Source of the DNA: Clostridiales bacterium
GTDB taxonomy: Bacteria; Bacillota; Clostridia; Oscillospirales; Oscillospiraceae
Direction: 5' to 3'
DNA: 59,035 nt
Assembly (NCBI GenBank): GCA_004556755.1
Contig: SFFW01000012.1
Coordinates: forward strand, 1-59,035
A program made the translations under genes and the position numbers. Below are positions 50,450 to 58,351 of this stretch, one piece after another. Each line of letters begins with the position of its first letter. Position 1 is the first letter of the stretch. The notes under the pieces were generated by a model that did not search any database, was not told the DNA's origin, and worked only from the letters and a program-made list of their open reading frames with translations.

Positions 50450-51048
50450 AAAAGCTTATTGCTCCGCTGCTTTTGTGCGTCCTTCTGCTTTGCGCCTGCA
50501 CGCAGGGCACAGAGCCTCCCGTTCAGACAAAGGACGTTGAGAACAGCCGCACCCTCGTTTCGACCGACACATTCACCGTCGAGGCGGTGGTAGACGGCGA
50601 AAACGTCAAGTACCGCTACACGGTCTTTGACCTCGACGGCAAGACGATAGAGAGCGCCTTCTGTGCCGAGATGCCGAAGGTCTCGCAGGTGAGCGAAGCT
50701 TTGGCGGGCATCCGCTTTACAGACGACGGGCATAGCTGGGCGAGGTACTACGACCTCAAAAACGGCAAGGCGTCGGAGTCGTTTATGAACGCATTCTGGA
50801 GCGACGGCGAGCTGGTCGCCTACAACGCCTACGACAACGGGCATATCATGGTCGTGCGCAGCATCTTCGACGAGTCGGGCTACCGCTTTGAAACTCCGGT
50901 CGAAAGCGATTCGTGGCAGATCTTCGTGACCGCCGCCGAGTTAAGCGAGGACGGAACGTCGCTCTCGGTCGAGTTTGTCGACGGCGACGGCACAAACCCG
51001 GACGCAAAAGTAAAGACGATCTCCCTCCCCCTCGTCCCTGAGGAGTAA
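50446..51048 (+). CDS. Putative lipoprotein, unknown function, cotranscribed with thyA-folA
   Basis: The 200-residue protein has signal MKKLIAPLLLCVLLLCACTQ and a beta-rich mature part with alternating Asp and aromatic residues (FTVEAVVDGENVKYRYTVFD, ITFVTAAEL-like strands). No enzyme motif is seen. It starts in the folA stop through an ATGA overlap, so it is translated with it, although no link to folate is evident. Confidence 0.75.
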   Translation: MKKLIAPLLLCVLLLCACTQGTEPPVQTKDVENSRTLVSTDTFTVEAVVDGENVKYRYTVFDLDGKTIESAFCAEMPKVSQVSEALAGIRFTDDGHSWARYYDLKNGKASESFMNAFWSDGELVAYNAYDNGHIMVVRSIFDESGYRFETPVESDSWQIFVTAAELSEDGTSLSVEFVDGDGTNPDAKVKTISLPLVPEE

Positions 51049-51051
51049 AAG

Positions 51052-51091
51052 CAAAGAAGCATCGCTCACCGAGCGATGCTTCTTTGTTTTT
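51052..51091. terminator. Bidirectional terminator
   Basis: Sixteen-pair stem (CAAAGAAGCATCGCTC and complement) with ACC loop, then T5. Serves the thyA unit and the convergent lipoprotein. Confidence 0.95.
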
Positions 51092-51094
51092 ATT

Positions 51095-52321
51095 TCACCT
51101 ATATAGCTTTATAATATGCTGATCGTTTTCGAGCGTCATACATTCACGACCTTCGACCTCGTCATAGCTGAAGCTTACCGTATAGTTGCCCTCATAAGAA
51201 AGCCCATCCGAATACACTGTGCCGTCGGAACAAAGGTACCATATTCCCATCGGCGCAAATTCGTTGCAGACATCGCCGTTCGCTTGGAGGTAGATAGTTG
51301 CATCGGTTTCGAGATTGTGCCACTCTCCGAGCATTGCGTTAAAAAGCTCCTGCGATTCCTCCGATGTGGTTTTATTCGTCTGTTCGGTGCTATGCTCCGT
51401 TTCGGGGCGCTCATATAGCGAGAGGCGCTGCGCTGCGGCGCCGGGGTCAAAAGCAAACGACAGTGCTTCGCTGAAAACCGATAGTCCGTATTCCGTACGC
51501 CCTTCGTTTCCGCACTCGTAAGTGACATAGGCAATGCCGGTCGGAGCGACGGTCCCGTCGGCATCTTCGCCGGTCTCGGTGTCAAAGATAAGCTCCTTTT
51601 CGCCGTCGTCGTCAATGTCTCTCAGGGCGCAGTTTGAGGTAAAGGGCAGCTCTCTGATGCGCTTTGAAATTCCGAGAAGCTTGTCCTCCGGAGCGCCGAG
51701 GTATTTATCAAAGCTCGTGTCGCCGCCCTGAAGCTCCTCAAGACGCAGCTTATCGAGCGCATTCTCGTACTCCTCCTCGGAGACCTCGGTCATGCCGCCG
51801 TCGCCGTCGCTTTGCGTATAGTCGTAGACGGTCTCCTCTTCCTTTCCGTTGGGCGACTCATACGACATATAAAAATCGTAGTCCTGCGCTTCGCCGTAGA
51901 ACCTGAAAAGGCTCTCATAGCCGTGAGTGAGCACCTTGTATGAGTTCTCAACATACAAACCGCCGTTTGTCTTTGAAGTGTACATTTTAAGCTCTCCGGC
52001 GGCGCCCCAATTGAAAAAGACCTTGGGGTTCTCGTCAAGCTTTCCGCCCTCGAAAAGCACCCAAAGCGGCAGATACTCGCCCACAAATTTTATGAGCCAG
52101 TCAGCCGTCCCGTCGCCGTTGTAGTCGGGTCTGTATATCTCTATGCCGAACTCGTAATAATTGCTCATTCTTGTGAGTGCGGCAACGTACAGCGCTTCGG
52201 CGTAATCGTCGACGGTCTTTTCCTTTTTCTCGGACTTTTCGCCGTCGCCGTCTCCTGCGCAGGCGCACAGAGAGAGCGCCAGCACAAGCGCAAGCAGCAG
52301 CGCAATTATGCGTTTTCTCAT
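51095..52321 (-). CDS. Large lipoprotein with two calcium-loop-like motifs, unknown function
   Basis: The 408-residue protein has the local lipoprotein signal (MRKRIIALLLALVLALSLCA) and an acidic Lys/Glu linker. Two short loops resemble FG-GAP or VCBS calcium loops: YRPDYNGDGTADWLIKFVGE near residue 65 and LRDIDDDGEKELIFDTETGE near residue 238. Each is followed by beta strands. The C-terminal 90 residues (MLGEWHNLETDATIYLQANG, MGIWYLCSDGTVYSDGLSYE) look like a lipocalin-type sensor barrel. Probably a surface-bound protein; role unknown. It has the last place before the proS gene, 16 bases away. Confidence 0.75.
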   Translation of the reverse strand: MRKRIIALLLALVLALSLCACAGDGDGEKSEKKEKTVDDYAEALYVAALTRMSNYYEFGIEIYRPDYNGDGTADWLIKFVGEYLPLWVLFEGGKLDENPKVFFNWGAAGELKMYTSKTNGGLYVENSYKVLTHGYESLFRFYGEAQDYDFYMSYESPNGKEEETVYDYTQSDGDGGMTEVSEEEYENALDKLRLEELQGGDTSFDKYLGAPEDKLLGISKRIRELPFTSNCALRDIDDDGEKELIFDTETGEDADGTVAPTGIAYVTYECGNEGRTEYGLSVFSEALSFAFDPGAAAQRLSLYERPETEHSTEQTNKTTSEESQELFNAMLGEWHNLETDATIYLQANGDVCNEFAPMGIWYLCSDGTVYSDGLSYEGNYTVSFSYDEVEGRECMTLENDQHIIKLYR

Positions 52322-52337
52322 GTTGTCTCTCCTCTTA

Positions 52338-53774
52338 TCAGTACGCTACGCCCCAGTAGATCATGTGCTTTGCCTTCTTGCCGCAGATGGGGCAGGTGTC
52401 GCCGAGGTCCTCCTGCTCGAAGGGGATGCAGCGGCTCGACATTCCCGCCTCCTCCTTCATCTTCAGCTCGCACGCAAGCTCGCCGCACCACATCGTCTTT
52501 ATAAAACCGCCGTTTTCCGACTGGAGACGCTTCGCCTCTTCGAGAGAGTGAGCCTCGAAAATGTGGCTGTCGAGATTCTTCTTTGCCTTGTCGAAAAGAC
52601 CCTGCTGAACGTCGTCGAGCAGACCGTCGATCCTGTCGCAAAGCTCGTCGATGGCAACGCTGAGCTTCTCGCCGTTGTCACGGCGCACCGCAACGCAGAC
52701 GCCGTTTTCGATGTCACGGGGTCCAAGCTCGATGCGCAGGGGAACACCCTTCATCTCGTACTGAGCGCACTTCCAGCCGAGGCTGTTGTCGCTCAGGTCG
52801 ATCTTACAGCGCACGCCGTGGGCGCAAAGCGCCTCGTAAAGCTCGGTCGCCTTCTCGGTCACGCCGGGCTTGTGCTGTGCAACGGGAACGACGATGACCT
52901 GCACGGGTGCGATCCTCGGAGGCAGCACGAGACCGTTGTTGTCGCCGTGCGTCATGATGACGCCGCCGATGATGCGGGTGGACATACCCCACGAGGTCTG
53001 GTGCGGATGCTTGAGCTTGTTGTCCTTATCGGTAAAGGTGATGCCGAACTGCTCCGCAAAGCCGGTGCCGAAGTAGTGGCTGGTGCCGGACTGCAGCGCC
53101 TTGTGGTCGTGCATCATGCACTCAATGGTGTAGGTGTTGACCGCTCCGGCAAACTTCTCCTTATCGGTCTTGTTGCCTCGGATGACGGGCATTGCGAGGT
53201 AGTTTTCGCACAGGTCGGCGTAAACCTCAAGCTGCTGGAGAGTCTCCTTTCGTGCCTCCTCCTCGGTAGCGTGGAGGGTGTGACCCTCCTGCCACAGGAA
53301 TTCCCTGCCGCGGAGGAAGGGCCGGGTGGTCTTTTCCCAGCGCAGAACGCTGCACCACTGATTGTACAGCATGGGCAGGTCACGCCACGAATGAACGGTG
53401 TGGCTCCAATGATCGCAGAACAGCGTCTCGGAGGTGGGGCGGATGCACAGGCGCTCCGGCAGCTCCTCGCTGCCGCCGACCGTGACCCATGCGCACTCCG
53501 GCGCAAAGCCCTCGACGTGATCCTTTTCCTTTTGCAGCAGGCTTTCGGGGATGAGCATGGGCATGGACACGTTCTCGTGACCGTGTGCCTTGAACATCCT
53601 GTCAAGCTCCTTCTGAATATTCTCCCAAATGGCGTAACCGTAAGGGCGCAGAATGAAAAGTCCCTTTACCCCGGAGTAATCGACAAGCTCCGCCTTGGTG
53701 CATACGTCGGTAAACCACTGGGCAAAATCCTGCTCCATATCGGTTATCTGTTCAACCTTCTTTTCCTTTGCCAT
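52338..53774 (-). CDS. proS: Prolyl-tRNA synthetase, eukaryote-like type
   Basis: The 478-residue enzyme is the short ProRS without the editing insertion. Class II motifs are MPMLIPESLLQKEKDHVEGF, RLCIRPTSETLFCDHWSHTV and RFLRGREFLWQEGHTLHATE; the anticodon domain starts near PPRIAPVQVIVVPVAQHKPG. The C-terminal zinc domain has CGELACELKMKEEAGM, then CPICGKK and the conserved WGVAY end. The leader is only about 70 bases, so no T-box. It shares orientation with the lipoprotein downstream. Confidence 0.96.
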   Translation of the reverse strand: MAKEKKVEQITDMEQDFAQWFTDVCTKAELVDYSGVKGLFILRPYGYAIWENIQKELDRMFKAHGHENVSMPMLIPESLLQKEKDHVEGFAPECAWVTVGGSEELPERLCIRPTSETLFCDHWSHTVHSWRDLPMLYNQWCSVLRWEKTTRPFLRGREFLWQEGHTLHATEEEARKETLQQLEVYADLCENYLAMPVIRGNKTDKEKFAGAVNTYTIECMMHDHKALQSGTSHYFGTGFAEQFGITFTDKDNKLKHPHQTSWGMSTRIIGGVIMTHGDNNGLVLPPRIAPVQVIVVPVAQHKPGVTEKATELYEALCAHGVRCKIDLSDNSLGWKCAQYEMKGVPLRIELGPRDIENGVCVAVRRDNGEKLSVAIDELCDRIDGLLDDVQQGLFDKAKKNLDSHIFEAHSLEEAKRLQSENGGFIKTMWCGELACELKMKEEAGMSSRCIPFEQEDLGDTCPICGKKAKHMIYWGVAY

Positions 53775-53845
53775 AGTCTTTCTCCTTTTTGAAGCCGGGA
53801 GTCCCTCTCCCCGCTTTATTGTGAGCGGCTTCCGCTAACCTTTAT

Positions 53846-53874
53846 ATTCTATCCGCCCCGCCGCCGCTTGTCAA
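53846..53874 (-). promoter_or_regulatory. Sigma-70 type promoter of proS
   Basis: On minus: TTGACA (53869-53874), 17 bases, TAGAAT (53846-53851). Confidence 0.8.
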
Positions 53875-53880
53875 TCGCAG

Positions 53881-54045
53881 GAACAAAAAAGCCGCCCTGT
53901 AAAAAGTCTTTTGCCCCGTGGCTTCGTTGAAAATGCGTAGAATTATCTCCATTATTCCTGCGCTTTTCGCCTTGCCACAGAACAAAATCCGATTTTACAG
54001 GGTGCATCGCAGTTTTGAGCGAGATATTTTTCGTTCAGGCAAAAT
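53881..54045. repeat. Palindromic intergenic element, same style as the 48556-48740 module
   Basis: Outer arms CCTGTAAAA (53896-53904) and TTTTACAGG (53993-54001) enclose TCTTTTGCCC...GGCTTCGTTG and CGCCTTGCCACAGAACAAAA. The order of words (GTC-rich start, CTTCGTTG, ATTCCT, CCTTG, AGAACAAAA, closing arm, then GAGCGAGA) matches that of the module at 48556-48690, although identity is modest. No gene is seen in this roughly 400-base gap. Confidence 0.5.
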
Positions 54046-54048
54046 AAC

Positions 54049-54087
54049 AAAATCTCGGCAATACACAAAGTATTACCGAGATTTTTT
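54049..54087. terminator. Bidirectional terminator
   Basis: Stem AAAATCTCGG/CCGAGATTTT extended by AATAC/GTATT, loop ACAAA, then T6 on plus and T4 on minus. On minus it follows the DUF2752 gene. Confidence 0.85.
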
Positions 54088-54172
54088 GTGAAGTATGGGC
54101 GGAAAAGAGCCGCTCAAAACCGACTTATCCTTATCTGAATCCGCCCTTCCGAAAAACACCGTCCGGGATGAT

Positions 54173-54577
54173 TTACAAATTCCGCAGGACACCGAAGGCG
54201 AGCAGGGTGATTATCATTATCCACAGCAGGACGTTTGCCCATTTGTGCGGACGCAGACTGCCCTCCTTCACATAGCGCAGGGCAAGGTCAAAAATCAGCG
54301 CCGCAAAGAGCGGGCTTATGCACAGCAGCGCCGGATTATACCGCCACGCCGCCGCAAAATCGCCCGACAAAAGGCTCAGGCACATTCGGCTCACGCCGCA
54401 GCCGGGACACAAAAGCCCCGTCAGCTCACGGAAAGGGCAGGGTACGGCAAGGCCCGTGTACCGCATAAGGAGCGCATACGAAAGCCCCAGCACCGCAAGC
54501 GCCGCCGTGACCGCCGCAAGACGTCCGAGCCTTTTTCTCTGAGTCGGACTCAGCCTTGCCGCCGAGAAGCTTCTCAC
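54173..54577 (-). CDS. DUF2752 membrane protein
   Basis: The 134-residue protein has three spans and the defining motif LTGLLCPGCGVSRMCLSLLS near residues 53-72, with CPGCG as possible metal or redox site, followed by DFAAAWRYNPALL. Members occur widely in gut bacteria, usually beside CD225 or DUF4234 membrane genes as here; the role is unknown. Overlaps the upstream gene by 4 bases. Confidence 0.93.
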   Translation of the reverse strand: MRSFSAARLSPTQRKRLGRLAAVTAALAVLGLSYALLMRYTGLAVPCPFRELTGLLCPGCGVSRMCLSLLSGDFAAAWRYNPALLCISPLFAALIFDLALRYVKEGSLRPHKWANVLLWIMIITLLAFGVLRNL

Positions 54578-55143
54578 TCTAAGGTCGCAACGTTGTTAAG
54601 CTCGCTCTGGATAAGGCAGTAGCTGATGATGCCTGCGCTGAACAGAGCAAGCAGGAGGTAGATAAGACCGTTGTTGCCGTCGGCGACCATGCCGTTGCGC
54701 TGCTTTACAATGTTCACCTTGTTTCCCGCAGTGTACAGCCAGTAAAGACCGTAAATGTTGCAGGTGACGAGCGAGAGCAGGAACACAACGCCGCCGGAGG
54801 TATCCTGAGTGCGGCCGGATGCTGTGTTGAGGTCGTTCACGATGCAGATCTGCCAGTAAATGCCGTAGATGCCTAAGGTGATGATCGAAAAGATTATGCA
54901 CAGTGCAATGTTGCGCTTTTTGATAGGCGCACGGTAGGCCCCGGCAGGAGCCTGCTGATAGCTCTGCTGGTAGGTCTGATAGCCGTTCTGCTGCTGGTAG
55001 GTATTCTGCTGCTGGTAAGTCTGCTGCTGATAGGTATTCTGCTGAGCGTTTGCCGCTCCCGAATTCTGTGCGACCGCTGCGCCGCAGCTCGGACAGAACT
55101 TGGTGCTGGCGCTGATCTGATTTCCGCAATTTGGACAGAACAT
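54574..55143 (-). CDS. Zinc-ribbon and DUF4234 membrane protein
   Basis: Start at ATG 55143, 8 bases after AAGGAG. The 189-residue protein has an N-terminal zinc ribbon (MFCPNCGNQISASTKFCPSC), a Gln/Tyr-rich low-complexity linker (QQNTYQQQTYQQQNTYQQQN), then three or four spans with IALCIIFSIITLGIYGIYWQ, the DUF4234 mark, and VFLLSLVTCNIYGLYWLYTA. The Gln-rich linker is encoded by CAG-type triplet runs and may vary in length between strains. It is cotranscribed with the DUF2752 gene. Confidence 0.9.
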   Translation of the reverse strand: MFCPNCGNQISASTKFCPSCGAAVAQNSGAANAQQNTYQQQTYQQQNTYQQQNGYQTYQQSYQQAPAGAYRAPIKKRNIALCIIFSIITLGIYGIYWQICIVNDLNTASGRTQDTSGGVVFLLSLVTCNIYGLYWLYTAGNKVNIVKQRNGMVADGNNGLIYLLLALFSAGIISYCLIQSELNNVATLE

Positions 55144-55189
55144 GATTATTTCTCCTTTTCTCCAAACTATTGCCGTTGGCTCTGATTTG

Positions 55190-55218
55190 AGTATATCATG
55201 CCGGATATACTGCGTCAA
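55190..55218 (-). promoter_or_regulatory. Sigma-70 type promoter of the DUF4234/DUF2752 pair
   Basis: On minus: TTGACG (55213-55218), 17 bases, TATACT (55190-55195). Confidence 0.8.
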
Positions 55219-55265
55219 GAAAATATGAAAAACGTCGAAACTCCGGCGATTGTTTTCAAAAAAAC

Positions 55266-55294
55266 TTGACCGCTGCGTCAATTTCAAATATAAT
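55266..55294 (+). promoter_or_regulatory. Sigma-70 type promoter of the HAAS/DUF1700 gene
   Basis: TTGACC (55266-55271), 17 bases, TATAAT (55289-55294), about 30 bases before the ribosome site. Confidence 0.85.
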
Positions 55295-55327
55295 GTTTAA
55301 GATGTATAAAAATTCACAATTTCGGAG

Positions 55328-56458
55328 GTGACGCATACGGATCGGCAAAAGTATATGGCTGAGCTTAACAAGCTCCTGACCTTCATGTTCAAGGAGGACA
55401 GAGCCGAGATCATCCAGCACTATAACGAGCTGCTTGACAATGCCGAGGACGAGTCCGCCCTTTTGGAGGAGTTCGGCTCTCCGACGAAGCTTGCCGTCAG
55501 CATATCGAGATCGTATAACAGGGACGAGCGCAAGCTTGCGGTCACCGCAGACTCAAAGGAGGATGCGCCCGAAAAGCCCGCTGCCGAAGCCAAGGCGCCC
55601 GAAAAGCCCGCTGCCGAAGCGCCCAAGGCCCCGCAGAAGCCCTCAGAGCCTGAGGTCTACACCGGCACATACGCCGACATCGTCGAGGAGTTCCGCCGTC
55701 AGAGAGCGCTGGAGGAGGGCGTGGAGTACAAGCCCATTTTCTTCGACGAATCCGAACCCACTCCCGTGGAGGAGCCTGCTCCGGTCGAAGACCCCACTCC
55801 CGTGGAGGAACCGGCTCCTGCTGAGGAATCCGCACCCGCCGAGGAGCTTGAGTCCGTTGAGGAGTCTGCTCCCGTCGAGGAACCCGTTCCCGCTGAGGAA
55901 TCCGTACCCACCGAGGAGCTTGAGCCCGCAGAGGAACCCGCTCCCGCTGAGGAACCCGCTCCCGCAGAGGAACCTGCTCCCACTGAGGAACCCGCTCCCG
56001 CTGAGGAACCCGCTCCCGCTGAGGAATCCGCTCCCGCAGAGGAGCCGGTCGATGGGACCTTTGAGGAGTACGGTCTGAGCGATGCGGAGGAAGCCGCCGA
56101 GGAGCGCAGAACGCAGCGCAAGACAAACGTTCCGCTGCTGATACTGTATCTTATAATCGCAATTCCGCTCGGCATCGTCGGTGTGGCGCTCGTCATTGCA
56201 ATCGGCGCCGTCGTCATTGCCGCCGCAGCCGCCGCCGCATTCTGCGGCGTGAAGCTCTTTGTCTTTGCGTTTTCGGGACTGACGGTCTTTGCCGACATTT
56301 TCATCACCGCAGGCGCGGCACTCGTGTGCTGTGCGGTGGCTCTGCTGCTGCTCTGGTTCGGAGTGTGGGGCATCGCATCCGGCGTTTCCGGCGTTATAGT
56401 CGGTCTCAAGGCGCTCGGAAGGAAGCTTTGCGTTAAGGAGGTAGCCGTCGATGAGTAA
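55328..56458 (+). CDS. HAAS/DUF1700-type membrane protein with Pro-Ala-Glu repeat
   Basis: The 376-residue reading has an N-terminal HAAS-like helix domain (DRQKYMAELNKLLTFMFKED, LLEEFGSPTKLAVSISRSYN), a long PAPAEEP repeat, and four hydrophobic segments at the end (LLILYLIIAIPLGIVGVALV and others). The start is unclear. GGAGGTGA (55324-55331) is strong, but the GTG at 55328 lies inside it, the place for a start 6-9 bases on reads ACG, and the first ATG (55355) is 23 bases away and would clip the domain. Usually a PadR regulator precedes such genes; none does here. The next gene overlaps by 8 bases. Confidence 0.82.
   Translation: MTHTDRQKYMAELNKLLTFMFKEDRAEIIQHYNELLDNAEDESALLEEFGSPTKLAVSISRSYNRDERKLAVTADSKEDAPEKPAAEAKAPEKPAAEAPKAPQKPSEPEVYTGTYADIVEEFRRQRALEEGVEYKPIFFDESEPTPVEEPAPVEDPTPVEEPAPAEESAPAEELESVEESAPVEEPVPAEESVPTEELEPAEEPAPAEEPAPAEEPAPTEEPAPAEEPAPAEESAPAEEPVDGTFEEYGLSDAEEAAEERRTQRKTNVPLLILYLIIAIPLGIVGVALVIAIGAVVIAAAAAAAFCGVKLFVFAFSGLTVFADIFITAGAALVCCAVALLLLWFGVWGIASGVSGVIVGLKALGRKLCVKEVAVDE
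55754..56049 (+). repeat. 18-bp tandem repeat coding for PAPAEE units
   Basis: About 16 imperfect copies of a unit close to GAGGAACCCGCTCCCGCT encode a Pro/Ala/Glu spacer between the HAAS domain and the membrane part. The last six copies are almost identical, which favours slippage and length variation in steps of 18 bp. Confidence 0.85.
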
Positions 56459-56678
56459 GGTTTGGAAGGTCATCGGGATCATGTTCGGCATTATGCTGCT
56501 GCTCGGCGCCGTGAGCGTCGGCGTCGGTATGATAACGGGCGGCGATATCCAGCGCATAGACGAACTTTTTAAGGCGGCGAACGCCGACACCGTGCAGCGT
56601 GTGCAGGATATGGTGCAAAGCGCCGAGGAAGCCCTTCGCAGTCTGATCGACTCGCTTTGCGACGCTGCAAAGCATTGA
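56451..56678 (+). CDS. Small membrane protein, unknown function
   Basis: The 75-residue protein has one N-terminal span (VWKVIGIMFGIMLLLGAVSV) and an amphipathic helix (DIQRIDELFKAANADTVQRV) likely in the cytosol or outside. It overlaps the preceding HAAS-type gene by 8 bases, so the two are probably made together. No family recognised. Confidence 0.75.
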   Translation: MSKVWKVIGIMFGIMLLLGAVSVGVGMITGGDIQRIDELFKAANADTVQRVQDMVQSAEEALRSLIDSLCDAAKH

Positions 56679-56705
56679 AAACACGGAAAAAATAACGAAA
56701 AACAC

Positions 56706-56734
56706 TTGACCTCTGCCCGACGGTATGGTATATT
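56706..56734 (+). promoter_or_regulatory. Sigma-70 type promoter of rpmG-secE-nusG-rplK-rplA
   Basis: TTGACC (56706-56711), 17 bases, TATATT (56729-56734). Confidence 0.85.
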
Positions 56735-56868
56735 TATCATTACCTGTCGGAGGAGAGGTCTTTTTTCGTGCGCACTTTTACGCCGAAAATCGTTCCCCCG
56801 ATCTCACACAGGGAGGCAGATGCCCACACCGTAACGTGGGTAAATAAAATAGGAGGTGCCGAAAAAGT
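56735..56868 (+). promoter_or_regulatory. Untranslated leader of rpmG with hairpins
   Basis: About 130 bases between promoter and rpmG. A CCCAC-ACCGTAA-CGTGGG hairpin lies near 56823-56840, before AGGAGGTG. The length suggests RNA-based control, but I do not recognise a known leader. Confidence 0.4.
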
Positions 56869-57027
56869 ATGGCTGACAACAGAGTCAAGATCACGTTGAG
56901 ATGCAACGAGTGCAAGCAGAGAAACTACAATACCGTCAAGAATAAGAAGAATACTTCCGATAAGCTTGAGCGCAGCAAGTATTGTCCCTTCTGCAGAAAG
57001 CACACCAAGCACGTCGAAACCAAGTAA
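56869..57027 (+). CDS. rpmG: Ribosomal protein bL33
   Basis: A 52-residue protein, ADNRVKITLRCNECKQRNYN at the start and KYCPFCRKHTKHVETK at the end, with the two CxxC pairs of the zinc-binding form of L33. AGGAGGTG lies about 10 bases upstream. It heads the secE-nusG-rplK-rplA cluster, the usual order in Firmicutes. Confidence 0.96.
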   Translation: MADNRVKITLRCNECKQRNYNTVKNKKNTSDKLERSKYCPFCRKHTKHVETK

Positions 57028-57048
57028 GTTTCTGAAAGGACGATCAAA

Positions 57049-57318
57049 ATGGCAGAAGAAAAGAAGAACGTTGCTCCTTCCAAGAACATCAACGCCGTAA
57101 AGAAAGAAACGAAAAAGCTTGGTTTCTTTAAGCGCATAGGAAAATGGTTCCGTGAAATGAAGAGCGAGCTTGCAAAGGTCATGTGGCCCACCAAGAAGAC
57201 GGTCGTTAACAACACCCTCGTCGCTCTCGTCGTTATGGCGTTCTCGGCCGTTGTCCTTTGGGGCTTCGATAAGGCCGCTACGGCGCTTATCAAGGCCATC
57301 ACCACTCTCGCAGGGTAA
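57049..57318 (+). CDS. secE: Preprotein translocase subunit SecE
   Basis: An 89-residue subunit of the SecYEG channel. A Lys-rich N-terminus is followed by the amphipathic helix WFREMKSELAKVMWPTKKTV and a single membrane span (VALVVMAFSAVVLWGFDKAA). AAAGGACG precedes the ATG. The WP motif and place before nusG fix the call. Confidence 0.96.
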   Translation: MAEEKKNVAPSKNINAVKKETKKLGFFKRIGKWFREMKSELAKVMWPTKKTVVNNTLVALVVMAFSAVVLWGFDKAATALIKAITTLAG

Positions 57319-57323
57319 CGGCT

Positions 57324-57848
57324 ATGGCGGAAGATGCAAAGTGGTATGTGATACACACATACTCAGGCTATGAAAACGCAGTGGCGGCTGCCATAATGAA
57401 GGCCGCCGAAAACCGCAGGATGCAGGATCTGATCCGTGAGGTCAACATTCCCATGGAGACCGTGACCGAGATAACCGACGCCGGCGAAAAGACCGTCGAG
57501 CGCAAGGTGTTCCCCGGCTACGTCCTCTGCAAAATGGTGCTGACCGACGACAGCTGGCATTTGATCCACAACGTCCGCGGCGCAACCGGCTTCGTCGGAG
57601 CGGGCGGAAAGGCCGTTCCTCTCACGGAGCAGGAAATACTTGATCTGGGAGTCGAGCGTCACGAGATAGTCGTGGGCTTCGGCGTGGGCGACACCGTCAA
57701 GGTTACGGACGGTCCGCTTGCCGGCTTCCTCGGCGTTGTCGAGGAGCTTGAGCCGGACAAGGACAGAGTCCGTGTCGTCGTGTCGATGTTCGGCAGGGAG
57801 ACCCCCGTCGATCTCGAGCTGGATCAGGTCGAAGAAATCAAAGAATAA
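57324..57848 (+). CDS. nusG: Transcription termination/antitermination protein NusG
   Basis: The 174-residue protein has the NGN domain (WYVIHTYSGYENAVAAAIMK, ERKVFPGYVLCKMVLTDDSW, VRGATGFVGAGGKAVPLTEQ) and a C-terminal KOW domain (VGDTVKVTDGPLAGFLGVVE). It binds RNA polymerase and couples it to ribosomes or Rho. Starts 5 bases after secE. Confidence 0.97.
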   Translation: MAEDAKWYVIHTYSGYENAVAAAIMKAAENRRMQDLIREVNIPMETVTEITDAGEKTVERKVFPGYVLCKMVLTDDSWHLIHNVRGATGFVGAGGKAVPLTEQEILDLGVERHEIVVGFGVGDTVKVTDGPLAGFLGVVEELEPDKDRVRVVVSMFGRETPVDLELDQVEEIKE

Positions 57849-57868
57849 TAAGAAAGAGGTGCTAAGAA

Positions 57869-58294
57869 ATGGCACAGAAAATAGTTGGATATGTAAGATT
57901 CCAGGTTCCCGCCGGCAAGGCAACCCCGGCACCCCCCGTAGGTCCCGCACTTGGTCAGTACGGTGTTAACATCGGCCAGTTCACCAAGGACTTTAACGAG
58001 CGTACCAAGGGCGACATGGGCATGATGATCCCCGTCGTCATCACCGTTTACTCCGACCGTACCTTCTCCTTCATCACCAAGACGCCTCCCGCAGCCCTGC
58101 TTATCAAGAAGGCTTGCGGCATCGACACCGCATCCGGCGTTCCCCAGAGGGACAAGGTCGCAACCATCAGCAAGGAAGATCTTCGCAAGATCGCAGAGCA
58201 GAAGATGCCCGACCTCAATTGCACCGACATCGAGTCCGCAATGAGCATGATCGCCGGCACCTGCCGTTCCATGGGCGTAGTCGTAGGCGACTGA
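57869..58294 (+). CDS. rplK: Ribosomal protein uL11
   Basis: A 141-residue protein of the GTPase-associated centre: VGYVRFQVPAGKATPAPPVG, ALGQYGVNIGQFTKDFNERT, and the rRNA-binding C-terminus MPDLNCTDIESAMSMIAGTC. Length is the family standard. AGAGGTG precedes the ATG. Confidence 0.98.
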   Translation: MAQKIVGYVRFQVPAGKATPAPPVGPALGQYGVNIGQFTKDFNERTKGDMGMMIPVVITVYSDRTFSFITKTPPAALLIKKACGIDTASGVPQRDKVATISKEDLRKIAEQKMPDLNCTDIESAMSMIAGTCRSMGVVVGD

Positions 58295-58303
58295 TCCCGT
58301 CAA

Positions 58304-58331
58304 GTGGGAGGATTTATTCCGACTCAACCAC
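58304..58331 (+). promoter_or_regulatory. Candidate L1-binding mRNA element between rplK and rplA
   Basis: GTGG (58304-58307) pairs with CCAC (58328-58331) around GAGG-ATTTATT-CCGACTCAA. The GTGGGAGG...CC...ACCAC pattern resembles the L1 site of 23S rRNA and the leader found between these genes in other Firmicutes, through which L1 limits its own synthesis. Confidence 0.55.
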
Positions 58332-58351
58332 ATTATTAGGAGGAAACGAAA

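Noticed and set aside
55753..56126. Arg-rich proteins in other frames of the PAPAEEP repeat
   Set aside because: They are products of the repetitive GC-rich DNA; only the plus frame joins sensible domains at both ends.
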